Assembly: GCA_038501195.1 (NCBI GenBank)
Contig: JBBPUQ010000004.1
Location: 4,602,001 to 4,666,000, forward strand
Origin: Nemania diffusa
Lineage: Eukaryota; Ascomycota; Sordariomycetes; Xylariales; Xylariaceae
Length of the DNA stretch: 64,000 nt
Direction of reading: 5' to 3'
A program made the position numbers and the translations under genes. Below the pieces are notes generated by a model. That model was not told the DNA's origin. It saw only the letters and a program-made list of their open reading frames with translations, and made no database searches. Shown piece by piece: positions 10,860 through 21,606 of the stretch. The first letter of the stretch is position 1. Each line of letters starts with the position of its first letter.

Positions 10860-12648
10860 CTAACCACCTCTAGTCTCTGGTCTGGGACCCGCCGCTATGC
10901 TCGACATACTTGCCTTCCTTGATGGACCCTGTGCACTTTCTTCCACACTCCTTTCTAGGAAACCAGCCCACAGGTCGGCTAGCGATTCCTTACTTCCCGA
11001 GATGGGGGTGGGCTCGGAGAAGAACTCCGCGTTCAGGGACGGCGTGCTAGGCGTCCTGTGAAACGGAGAGGACGGGAGACGGAGAGAGTTACCCGACGCC
11101 CCTGGCCGTGCGAGGCCGGCCTGTTCCCGTTGCTCCTCTGTCCAGTTCAGTAATCCGGCTATGATCTGAAGGATCTGAAACTTTTTGGCGTCTGAACGAT
11201 CTAACGCAAGGAACTGAAGAAAGTGATTTGTGACGATTTGTCTAGATGTTGTTAGTGATTTTGGTTGCGGCGTACTTTATGATGGTGAACAAACCTGTCA
11301 ATACTATCCTCCGGTTTCGTTTTCTTTAGATACCGGAGAGCTTTTGTCAAATGATCGTTTAGGACAATAGCCTCGTGACGTAGTTTGCCGATAAGTAGAT
11401 TCTTCTCCTTCACCTCCTTTTCGAAGGGTGCCGTGCGCTCGAGCTCCTTTTGTAACGATGCTCTCGCTGTTTCTGCTTCTGACGCCCTTGAATCGGCTTC
11501 CTGGACGAGTGTTTTCATCGCTTGAAGTTGTTCCTCGGAAGTCTCTACCATTTCTCGTAGTTCCCTCTTCCGAGCTTCCTGGATTTCTTGGAGCGCTCTT
11601 TGTAGACTGTCTACGGCCTGTGACTGTATATCTCGCTCGGATGCCGCCCGCTCATAGTTCTCTCTGAGACTCTCTAGTTGCTCTTCAAGTGCCGTGGCTC
11701 TCTCGGCCAAACTCTCTCTAATGGAGCGCTCCTCCATCGCCAGAACCTCCCAGTCGCCCATGGCGTCTTTAGCGGCTTCGGCTTCTTCTCTAAGGTGCTG
11801 GATCTGGCGGGTCATGTCCTCCTTCTCCTTTAGCGAATTGTGTTGTGAAAGATTGTTTCGGCTGCGCAAGCTGGAGAGTTCTCTGGTGGCATCTTGGAGT
11901 TCTGTCTGGAGCCCTGAGATCTCTTCTTGGAAGGTTACACTACCCTTTTGGAGGTCTTCATTTTGCGCCTCGAGCTCTTCGATGCGTTGGTTCGCCTCTT
12001 CTAGGTCTTCCTTGCCACGCGCTAGTCTGTTACCGACACTCTCCTTGATCTTTTCGACTCGGTCGACAAGGTTTTGGTACTGTTCCTCTACTTGCTCCTT
12101 GGCTGCCTCAACTTCTTCCAGCTCGGATTTTAACTGTGTCGTTTCTTCCGTATGGGCGGCTTGTATGGATTCCAGTTGTTTCCTAAGCTCTTCTACTTCT
12201 GACTTGAGCGCTTCTCGTTCTTTCGTCATGGCATCTAGCCGGGCTGTTGTGCCGGGATCGGATGCCGTGTGATCGGGAGGGTGTCCATTTGTCGAGGGCG
12301 AAGCGGCATGGCCATTCTCATGGCCTTTCTGGTCAGCCTGGATCGGACTATTAGCGTTACGAGGACTTGAAAGCGGTAGATATGTTCATGGCGTATTACA
12401 ATTGTAGTCGCTGCTATCTCGTCGTTCTCGTCGGATATGTCACCATCATCGTCGACTATCTCCTCAGTCTTGACGCTATCTTCGGTAGGCTTTGACTTGG
12501 CAGCATTCTTCTTCTTCTTATGGTTCTTCTTTTTTGAACCTATCACGTTCTCGTTAGTGCACGAATCCTCCACTGGAAACTTAAAGGTGTCCTTGTGTGT
12601 TCTGTACTGACTTGAACTGACTTGCTGGGATGATTCGGTGGGCGACAT
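10860..12648 (-). CDS. RUD3: Rud3-like golgin with GRAB domain
   Basis: Three exons (12648-12400, 12337-11295, 11241-10860) give 557 residues; introns of 62 and 53 nt. Residues about 100-430 form a long heptad-type coiled coil rich in Glu, Lys, Leu and Gln. The C-terminal part carries the GRIP-related Arf-binding (GRAB) signature, with ALRYLKKTKPEDSIDR continuing across the last intron into QIVTNHFLQFLALDRSD and LLNWTEEQREQAGLARPG. The N-terminus is Lys-rich (SKKKNHKKKKN) and then acidic. Yeast Rud3 is a cis-Golgi tether recruited by Arf1; the same role is likely. Start set at the first ATG (MSPTESSQQ); the open frame runs two codons further without an ATG. Family assignment is firm. Confidence 0.88.
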
Positions 12649-13779
12649 TGTCAATGTCTAGGCATATGGATTGCCTCTAATTAGGGGGACATCGGAAAGG
12701 AAAAAGAACGTGCACTGCGTTATCAGACACGCTGTGGTGTAAGTACTCCAAATGCGAGGCTGTGAAGTTGGATGGAATTGCGCATTTCGGTTGCGAATAT
12801 CAGACTAGCCCATCTCGACCTGCTGCCAGATTAGCAGAAGTTCCAGACCAAACAATCATAGCACAGTATCTGGCTGTCGGTAGGTACGGTACAGAATACG
12901 AACAGCGGGATTAGGTACTCTCATACACACCTTTGCTAGGTGCGGTGGGGTTACTCCGCTTTAGGTATCCCAAAATGACCTACGATTGGCGTGGCCACAG
13001 TTGGCGGCTGTCCAGATAAGTACACTTTGTCAGCTCTCCTGTGTACTTATACCTTGCTTATGGGTAGCTTATAGGGAATTTAGTGACAACGATGCACAAT
13101 AAACGTGTTTAAAAGACAAAATCTGCATTGGTTCATAACCAATCATGCTTCTCTCACATTAGGTAGTCACATTCAGAGATGTTCTAGAGATAATGACTTT
13201 AAATTATGCCACTTGTATACCTATTCGTCAGGTTACAAGTCTAGTTGCGTGATTGGCTCATTACATGAATGGAGTTCTACCTACAGGTACCTGTAGTTAG
13301 TCTAACGAATAAAACCCAAAACTCCAACTGGTTCCAATTTTTTGTTCTTTTCTTCTTCTTCACATATTTCCCCTTCGCTGGAACTTGACTATTTGAACCC
13401 GCCCGAGCTAGCAACTTTGTTAGGTTCTTCTTTGGCCTGTCCACTCAGTTTCCGTTGAAGTAGAACGATCAAATGCCTTTATAATCTCACTTTCGCTCGA
13501 TTATAGTAGCATCGTGGGTTCGCTATGCGCATACATCTACAGCTCTACCTCTTATAGACGTACTCATCACCACCACAATTCAATGACTTTAATGGTACCG
13601 TTACTTGAAGAGACCTTGTGTCTATAGATCGCGTAAAAGTTTTACCTCACAAACGAGTTTGTAATAAAGGCATAGTAGTACAGTAGTACACACGATTTAG
13701 TGATAACTCGGTAGTAGTTGTTGAGTTAGCAAATGATTACTATATACCATCGTGAACGCCACGCTTAATACCATTATAT
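12649..13779. other. Intergenic region
   Basis: RUD3 upstream region and the 3' flank of NOP15, both on the minus strand. No long open frame resembles a known protein. Short TAGGTA/TACCTAC strings occur (for example near 13,275). Confidence 0.5.
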
Positions 13780-15105
13780 CTACGCTACTGCCTTCTTTCC
13801 TTTCTTCGCTTTCTTTCCAGCCTTCACTGCCAATTTTTTATCACCTTTAGCAGCCTTCTTCGATGTGGCGGGTTCTAGCTGCTTGATATCCGTTTCATCT
13901 GATTGAGGTGCAGGCTCAATTGCTTTTGGAGTATCCTCATCGGCAACTTCGAGGGACGCAGTATTGTCATCGGCATCATGGACAGTCTTGAGTTTTGGTG
14001 CTTCAAACTCGTAGCCTAATTCCAGCAGCTTCTTCGCTCGCTCGTTCCGCTTAGTCTCTTCCTTCGAAATCTTCTCCGTCCAAACAGACTCGGTAAGGGG
14101 TTTCTTGAGCCTATTCCCTGCCATCTTGTTCCAGGGTATCTTTTTAAAGCGCCTGTTTGCGCCGACCCAGAGTTTCTCATGGATTTGTGACTTCGGGACC
14201 ACCTTCACCTTCAGGATGTGCCCGGCCAGCAGGTAGTTGTCCTAGTAGCAAGTCAGGCAGTTGTATTATATAAGATACAACGGATCTCTTTACCATGGTT
14301 TTCGCAACAATTTCAGCGACACGAACGTCAGCAAATTCGATGAACTATGAAAAGATATTAGTGGATAATCCTAGCATGTTGAAATTATGGTGTCGAGTTC
14401 TAGTTGCTAGCTTTCGTATGTATAACCGATAATATGCTATCAAGAGGGAAAAAAGGGTAGCGTGACAGGTTCTCACATACAGCAAAGTGCTTGGACTGGC
14501 CCGTTGCTTTATTCCGGGACATCCTGACTTTATTGACATCTCCAAACTGTGAAAAGTATTCGCGCATTTGGTGCTCGTAAAATCCTTTGGGAATTCGGCC
14601 GATCTAAGTTCATGTTAGTGCCTGCCTCTCTCGCATGTTGTTGCGTAGTTGATCACCGACATATACGACTCCGGGTTCAGTATCATCAGTCTCCGAGGCT
14701 TTCACAACATCCGTCGGCACCTTAGGAAGTTCTAAGTCTTTTATTTCCTCGTCGGGACTGGCATCATCTGCTTCGGCGTCGCTATCGACTACTTTGGCCA
14801 AAGCCTGTGCTTCATCATCGCCTTCAGCTTCAGAAGCTTGGTTCTCGTCATCATCAACGGCGGGCTTTTCCTCCTTTGGCTGTTTTAATGAAGCTGATCT
14901 TTTTGTCTTTTTAGGGTGGGCATCCTCCTTCAGTTTCTTCGGCGCAATTGGGGATGCATCGTCATTTGCGGCGGCTGTAAAAGGTTATGTTAGCTAGATG
15001 ACTTGCGGAGGACTTGTAAAAAGACAGACCTTTGCGCTTGTTCGGTGTTTTCACCTTGGGGGGGGCTTTAGCAGCAGATGGTTTTCTTGGTCTTAGTTCT
15101 GGCAT
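13780..15105 (-). CDS. NOP15: Nop15-like ribosome biogenesis protein with RRM
   Basis: Five exons (15105-15030, 14974-14661, 14603-14481, 14344-14294, 14241-13780) encode 341 residues in a consistent frame. One RRM spans about residues 126-203: RNP2-like VVYIGRIPKGFYEHQMREYF, then SRNKATGQSKHFAFIEFAD as the RNP1 strand, then DNYLLAGHILKVKVVPKSQI. The next segment (KLWVGANRRFKKIPWNKM) is typical of the Nop15/NIFK family, which is needed for 60S subunit maturation in the nucleolus. N- and C-terminal tails are acidic and Lys-rich, as expected for a nucleolar protein. The second intron is best placed at GTCGGT (14660) because this yields VVYIGRIP without a gap. Divergent with the SMN-like gene. 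Confidence 0.9.
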
Positions 15106-15694
15106 CTTGAAGGTGTGCTTTTGTTGGGATTTAATTATTAGTGAGTAGGTTACGGCGAAAAGGCTTGAATCGACTTTGGCTTGTCGAAAATTCTGCCGTC
15201 GAAATTTTGGCGGTGAGAACAATACCCATCCCACCAAGTCCTGATAAGGCCGATAAGTGCTATTAGCTTTGTGCACCTTTCCTAAAATGGAGACAAGCTC
15301 CCATTATTATCCACTGCGTACAGGCAGATCAATTACCTGCCTTTTTATAAGCTGTATTAACTATCAGTGACTAACAATGCACCGGATTTCCTTCTATCTT
15401 AACTTCAAGAAGCCAGTAATAAATTTGTTATAATTAATAAAATCGCCACCATAATAAAGCTTGTTCTGATACCCATATAATACCACCTTAGTTATAGCCG
15501 TGGAGAGCCGTAGCCCTTACAGAATACAGGTAGGTTTAGGTATCTACCTGCCTACTTATCTACTGATAAGCCGCCTACCTAGGTACTTCCCTATAACCTT
15601 GGATAGTGCATCTAGCAACATATTTCATACACACCTCGCTCAAGACTATTGCTCTAGTAGTCACTGATAAGCAACTGCCTATTCAGTAAGAAAG
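15106..15694. promoter_or_regulatory. Shared divergent promoter of NOP15 and SMN-like gene
   Basis: This 589-bp interval separates the two ATGs of divergently transcribed genes. It has an AT-rich middle part (about 15,410-15,480) and a cluster of TAGGTA/CTACCTAGGTAC strings at about 15,530-15,590. No confident TATA or factor site was found. Confidence 0.5.
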
Positions 15695-16509
15695 ATGGCG
15701 TCTGGGGAACAAAACCTATCACATGATGAAATATGGGATGATTCCGCTTTGATCGATTCCTGGGACCAGGCATTAGAGGAATACAAGGTGCCAGCTACAC
15801 AGCTCCAACTCCTCAGCCAGACGAGAGACTAATCGTTATACAGAAGTATCATAGCATTCACAGAAACGGCGGCAACGTAAACGATTTGCTCAAGCCCAAG
15901 ATTGAAGAGTAAGGTTACCCTCCAGTAGTATATATATCTCTCGAACTTTGAGACGAGGATCACCCGGCAGTTTGATCCCAAATTTCTGACAACGTGGTCT
16001 TGGACAATAGTATTTCAGATGCCAAGCAGAACCTAGATGAGATTGACGAATCCTCAAACCATGGGCGACTCGAAACAGCTTCCGAAATGAAAGAGGAGAA
16101 ACTTGTGAGTGCATCAATACCCCGGCTCTTGGGGAGATCCCGAGCACATCCAAAAAGCTTGGTATTGGCCTATTTTCCAAGATGCTGACAAGATGCAGGA
16201 TCATGGACACGGAGCCAGAAATGCAGCAGTCCAACACGGCCAACCGCGAGTGCCCGGCGCCCCTCCAGCTCCCGCGGGTCTACTTGGCACTGGTATGTAT
16301 CATCGGTGGCTTCTTTCTCCGTTTAAAGACCCTGTTGGCACCTTTATATCTGACTCTGTCATATTAATGCTTGAGAGGCCTACTAACTAGTAGTAGTACG
16401 CGATGAAGGGTTGAAACAACTTCTCATGTCATGGTATTATGCTGGCTACTATACTGGTTATTACGAAGGCAAGCGTGATTCGCCACAAAATCAAAATAGT
16501 TCAGAATAG
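15695..16509 (+). CDS. SMN-like protein (survival motor neuron family)
   Basis: Five short exons (15695-15787, 15844-15908, 16011-16104, 16199-16292, 16397-16509) encode 152 residues; every junction has GT/AG ends and matching phase. The N-terminus contains the Gemin2-binding helix pattern (WDDSALIDSWDQALEEY followed by KYHSIH), and the C-terminus has the SMN YG box (LLMSWYYAGYYTGYYEG), the self-association helix with spaced glycines and tyrosines. The Tudor domain of animal SMN is absent, as in fission yeast Smn1. The family assembles Sm rings on spliceosomal snRNAs. The middle is a weakly conserved linker. No single exon is long enough to stand out alone; the call rests on the two end motifs. 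Confidence 0.85.
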
Positions 16510-18706
16510 GAGCCGTCTACATATAGGACCTCGTTTACTCGGGCTGCGAACGAGTTGGAGGATTGGAGGATACCTACTTAATGTAAGTTGTCGATCTGTC
16601 ATGGGTCTGGAACGTTAAATGCCATGTAGAAGTTGATATTGACGTTTCCCTAGGGGCATCTATCTCTCCAAAAATTACGATATAATTGTGGCGCTTGGGC
16701 GAGAATAAATGTGTCTTGAGCCTTACCGTAAATATTCCCATTTTCAAGCAATAAACAGACAAAGAACTATGGTGAGAACTTTCATGGTGCATACAATTAT
16801 CACTCAAAGCTAACGATGCACAATGTAATCAGTTCGTAACTGAGTTACAAGTCGTCGTTATTATATCGACTATACCAATATCTCTTAATACGTAAATGAT
16901 ACCGGATAGCGTTTCGGATGCTCCACAAACACCCGTGAATGCATCGAAATGCAGAGAAACATTTATAAACATGTGGCTGTGGCGTTTTCGTCTTATATAT
17001 ATCCTTGCCTGGGTTTAATGCAGGCTCAGAAATCCATCTGCAGCTAGGTAGTGTATCATATCATACCTACGTATATTGTTCGATACATTCTTTTTCGAAG
17101 AGGCCTCTCGAATTGTGACTAAGACAATAGCGATTAGTCTACACATCTATATTATAGCCTAAGTCTATGTTAGAAAGATTGAAGAATTCCTCGTGGCAAA
17201 CCTTTAATGGCTGTGAATACATCTGTACACACATACAAACACACACACATACATGACGCCGGATCTCTGCTTAGACTTGAAGCCGAGATGAATTGGATGG
17301 TTGCAGGAAATACTGGTATGGAAACGTGGGCAACTCTTACTAGGCCAGTATGTAGAAAGGTGTAGGTAGGGGTTGGGTGAATTTAGCTTGCATTGGTAAT
17401 TACGAAGGCTTGCAACAGGATTTTCATTTCACACCGAAGGTGCTTGCTTCCCTTAGACAGTGAAACGGGAGGATTGTACCTAACGGTTTCGATGAAATCC
17501 ACTGTATATATCTTCTGTTAAGCTGACAAGGTAGTATTTGGGTGGATATCGAAAGAAAGGGGAAAGGAAAACCCCAGACCAGATGACCGGGTATCTTGAT
17601 AAGCCCTGGGCCATGGTGGACGGAGACAGCCATGGCCGATTTTAGTTGCTTCAGAGCTCACACTAATTCAATGGCCAAAGCACCTGTTCTCTCCACTCTT
17701 CAATCTCATGGCAGAATCTCATGTAAGTGCAGATACCTATAGAATACTCATCCATATATACGGTCCACTATTAGATGCTAACACCTTCAAATTAATTATA
17801 TAATTGTTCTGAATTGCTGACTATGTAGATGCGCAAGCTTATATCCCTATTCTTTCAAATATTTCTGTATTTTTTTTCTTCTAGTGTTGAATAAGATTGG
17901 TTACCTAGGTATATTCAATACTACGCTAACCTAGTTCGCGCATGCCGCTATGTCCGGTGACTTTTCCAAGGCGGTTCTGTCACGCTTAAGCGACGTTGCA
18001 AAACACCACCAAAACGGATCTCTCACACCCCTAGCCCCTGAGCAAGGCCTGGCCCTGTCAACTCCTCCACCCTATGTTGCCATGCCGGCATGCAGCAGAG
18101 AGCCGCAACCCTTGAATCTGCACTCTTGAGACTCGCAGGCGTCGCTACTATACGCCACATACGCTACCTAGGCCGCCTACCCTAACTCTAAACCTAGCTT
18201 CACTCGCGCTTTACCATCTGCGGGACTAGGATCGGACGCAGACCCCCCCGAAATGGACGCTGGCTTCGTCCTGATCGGAGCAGTCCCCTGAGATTGTTTC
18301 GAGATGCCTTCCTCAAGCGCTCCAGGGTGCAGAACGGAGCCAAGGTTCCCTAAATGATCCCGGCCTCTGACATTGATCCACCGGATGTTCATGCTCGATT
18401 TAAGCCATGAGGTCCCCTCGGCTGGTAGGCTGTTTGTTTCCTTTCTCTTCATCTCTTCTTTAGACGCCGTACTCCTAGTTCGCTCTTTCATTTCCCCTAC
18501 CTCTCCTCCTCCTCCATCTCATTCATTTTCACTTCATTACGAGCAGGGCCTCGATATTTCCACGTCTCTTAATTGCCAGATTAGTTTTCAATCGTCACGG
18601 TCCTTTTTTCAGGAATACTCGTAGTTAGGTCCACCTCTCGAAGAGGCACTATCCCGCGTACTCAAAAATAACTATTACGATAATTCCACATTATACACAA
18701 TTCACC
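16510..18706. other. Intergenic region of about 2.2 kb
   Basis: No gene was recognised. A CA-rich microsatellite lies at about 17,228-17,255. The last 250 bp before the cupredoxin ATG are pyrimidine-rich (CCTCTCCTCCTCCTCCATCT near 18,498), which suits a fungal promoter or leader. The 104-codon minus-strand frame 18177-18491 has no protein-like features. Confidence 0.5.
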
Positions 18707-19791
18707 ATGAAGTACTTAGCTGCTCTCTCTCTGGCCATGGCTCCTCTAGCCATGGCTAAGGCTATTCAAAATGTCTACCCGGTAGAAGCGCGAAACAAGG
18801 GTGCTCAGTTGGGTGGTGGCAACGCCGTGGTCGTCGAGGCGAGCAACACCCAAGTTATTATTATCTGGGTGAACCCCGGAGCCAACGCCGCGACAACAAC
18901 AATCAACCAGGCCGTGACCGTCACGCAAACAGTTACCGCTGGCGCCGAGGCCACTACCGTAGGAACCGCCACTGTTGATGCTGGTGCCACAGGCACTGTA
19001 GCAGGAACGGGAGCTACACACACTGTTACCGTTGGTGGTGCTGCTGGTCTAGTTTATACGCCATCTGAAGTCCAGGCCGCCATTGGCGATATGGTTATTT
19101 TCACCTTTATGAGCACCAACCACACTGCGACCCAATCCAGTTTCGCCACTCCCTGCGACCCCTTGGCCGGCGGCATGGACTCTGGCTTCGTTCCCAACAA
19201 GGACAATGCTATCGTTCCTGCTCCCCAGGTCGCTATGCAAGTCATGGTCGACACCCCTATCTGTAAGTTTTGAGTCGAAGAATGATCCCATTTGCTTTCC
19301 CCCGTCGCTAATAGTCCAATCCAGGGTTCTACTGCAAGCAGACTGGCCACTGTGGCAAGGGTATGGTGTTCTCCATCAACCCTACCGCCGAGAAGACGCA
19401 AGCCATATTCCAGGCCATGGCTATCCAGCAGAAGGGCCAGGGCACCGGCAGCGCCATCACTGGTAACGCTACAACAAGCGCCGTTGGTGGTGATGCCGCC
19501 GCCAGCAGCACAGCTGCCGCTCCCGATGCTGTCGCCACTGCCTCCGCCACAGACTCTGCTACCGGCTCCATCCAGACCGGCACAGGTCAGCTTGTCGCCG
19601 GTGCCTGCGTGTGCGCCGTCACTTGCGGCGCCGGCAGCTTCCCCGCCGTCAATGCCCAGGGCATCGGCAGCTTCGGTGGTGTTGGTGGTACGTAACCCTC
19701 CGTGCATTGCGCACATCTTCCGCTCCGAGTTCCTCACAAGCTAACGAGACAAATAGGCTCAATACCCGCTAGCATGGCTGAGATCATCTAA
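18707..19791 (+). CDS. Secreted cupredoxin-domain protein, Ala/Thr/Ser-rich
   Basis: Three exons (18707-19262, 19325-19687, 19757-19791) encode 317 residues. An N-terminal signal peptide ends near AMAKA. A low-complexity Ala/Thr/Val/Gly segment occupies about residues 55-110. The plastocyanin-like fold follows: VYTPSEVQAAIGDMVIFTF, His139 in the NHT motif, then after the first intron WFYCKQTGHCGKGM, giving Cys189, His194 and Met199 as a complete type-1 copper site; Cys150 and Cys195 could form a disulfide. A second Ser/Ala/Thr-rich stretch follows. Fungal extracellular serine-rich cupredoxins share this layout; their roles are poorly defined (cell wall, copper handling). The C-terminus (SIPASMAEII) is not a convincing GPI signal. 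Domain call firm. Confidence 0.88.
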
Positions 19792-20986
19792 GCAAACAAT
19801 TTAGCGTGTATAGGCGCGGGTTAGAGGGGAGATGATGGCGCATGATTATTGTATATTCATTGCCCTGCATTAAAAACGGGCTAGACTTCCCCCGGTTGAG
19901 TTGGTTTATATTTTAGGACCCGATCTGGCAACTTTTGGGCGCGGGAATAATTTTTTTGTCTTTTTATTTGTCCATGGTATCCATGGTGATTTAAATCATA
20001 ACCTAGATATGACTGGATCGTATATCTTTTACTGTTAGTTTTCTGTTGTCGTTGTTGGTTTGTGTGGGAAGTTTTCGCTCTTCCAGTTAATAGGTTATTA
20101 AATGAATGAGAAAATACGTATAAAAGTACATCAGAATCCCTTTCGTACTTGTGAAGATAATAAACATAGGCTGTGCTCGTTTGTATCCCGTTAGATTCGT
20201 CAAACGTTTATCAAAGTATATGGATTTAGCCATGTAGTCCCTCGCGTGCCTACTTGTAGCCGTAAGTCCTTCATCCCTCGATAGCACAGGAGTATAATAT
20301 TAAATAAGGGGGACGATCCCTAGTGCATAAAAACGTTACAGTTGGTAGTATATCGGTTGGACTTGTGATCATTATGGTGGTGTGAGTCGGCAACAGTAGG
20401 AGAACCTAGGGCATACCCACAACGATGATATCAATGAGTGGCAGCTCTACTTGCGAGCACCAATATTCTTGTTTCGATACCATCAAGGGATGCCGCACAC
20501 ATATGTGTGTCTAATCCCATTTGCCTATCTATTGTATATTTCATATATCCTCTTCCTATGCTGAGGTAGTTTTTCCATACCTAAAAGACGGCCCGTCGAC
20601 GGGCCTAGGAGATGTAACCCCTCTACCAATTCAGCCTGTGTAACTGATAATCGACCTACATTTCCCACGTTTATGTAGTAGGCCGATATACATAAGAGAG
20701 AAATCAACATGTTCAGGAGACTCTATGTGAGACGTAGTACTTGATTGCAAAAGAGAACAAACTCCCATCACGCCTTTACCCCTGTCTTTGCCTAAACATG
20801 TTCGTCTGAAATTCTTATCCAACCCTCTTGTCCTCATCTCCGAAACCCTCAGAGAGGAATGCGAACCGGTTCAACCTCGGACCAATTCAAGTCCCATCTC
20901 CTAAAAACTTCCTAGGTTGATCATCATTGATCAGACCGAGATGTTGGCGATTCGAGAGGCCTTGAGTCGGGCGGATCGTGTCTGCA
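19792..20986. other. Intergenic between convergent genes
   Basis: It holds the 3' ends of the cupredoxin gene (plus) and the SERF gene (minus). No long open frame with protein-like sequence was seen. Perfect short repeats of CCATGG(T)ATCCATGG type occur near 19,972-19,987. Confidence 0.5.
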
Positions 20987-21606
20987 TCACTTCTTTCCGG
21001 CTGCGGCTTCACCAGCCTTCTTCGCATTGGCTATAGGTAGGTGGTTATTGGTTAGCTTCTCGACTCGAAAGTTGCGCGCAAGGGATGAAATAGCTTACCT
21101 GCTTCCTGCTTCTGTCGCATCAAGGCAGCAACAGCCTCTTTATCGCGTTGCATCTCTGAGCCAGTTTTAGAGGATTTTGATTTCTGCACACATCACATTA
21201 TTCAGTTAGTGTCTATTGCATTGCTTCAAGGAATCACCCTATTTGTCAAGCATCGATGTATTCGTGTGAGCCAAACTCCATAAACGGAACATCTTCTCAG
21301 ACTCTCTGAAGCAGCGTTGGATAGAGAAGAACGAGCTCTGGCCTGGTCATCAACCGGCGGCAAAGGTGGTAGATTATGAACTCAACCGCGCGGAAGACTC
21401 TGACCAGTTAGATACTGGTAATGCACAATTTGGGAAGACCCAGGTAGTCTAGTAGTCTGCTCCCATCGGTTGCCCGCATAAGCGATGGGACCTAATCTCC
21501 TGAGATTCCAAAACAAACGCCGTCAGGCGAAGTCTGTTCTTACCTGAGCGGCCTGCTGTTTGAGATTCTTCTCACGGGCTTTCTCACGCTGGTTACCGCG
21601 AGCCAT
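20987..21606 (-). CDS. SERF (4F5) family small protein
   Basis: Three exons (21606-21544, 21183-21099, 21030-20987) encode only 63 residues. The N-terminus MARGNQREKAREKNLKQQAA is the canonical SERF/4F5 signature, followed across the first intron by KSKSSKTGSEMQRDKEAV and a Lys/Ala-rich end. SERF proteins are small, highly charged and disordered, and in yeast and worm accelerate amyloid formation and bind nucleic acid. The first intron is about 360 nt, long for this window and nearly twice the coding length. Each exon is too short to be found by open-frame length, so the call rests on the motif and consistent splice phases. Confidence 0.88.

Noticed and set aside
18177..18491. 104-codon minus-strand frame upstream of the cupredoxin gene
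   Set aside because: Complement of a pyrimidine-rich promoter tract; its Lys/Glu/Arg-rich start is a composition effect.
19054..19737. 227-codon minus-strand open frame
   Set aside because: It is antisense to the cupredoxin gene and consists of Gly/Ala-rich sequence complementary to Ala/Thr-rich codons, without a motif of its own.
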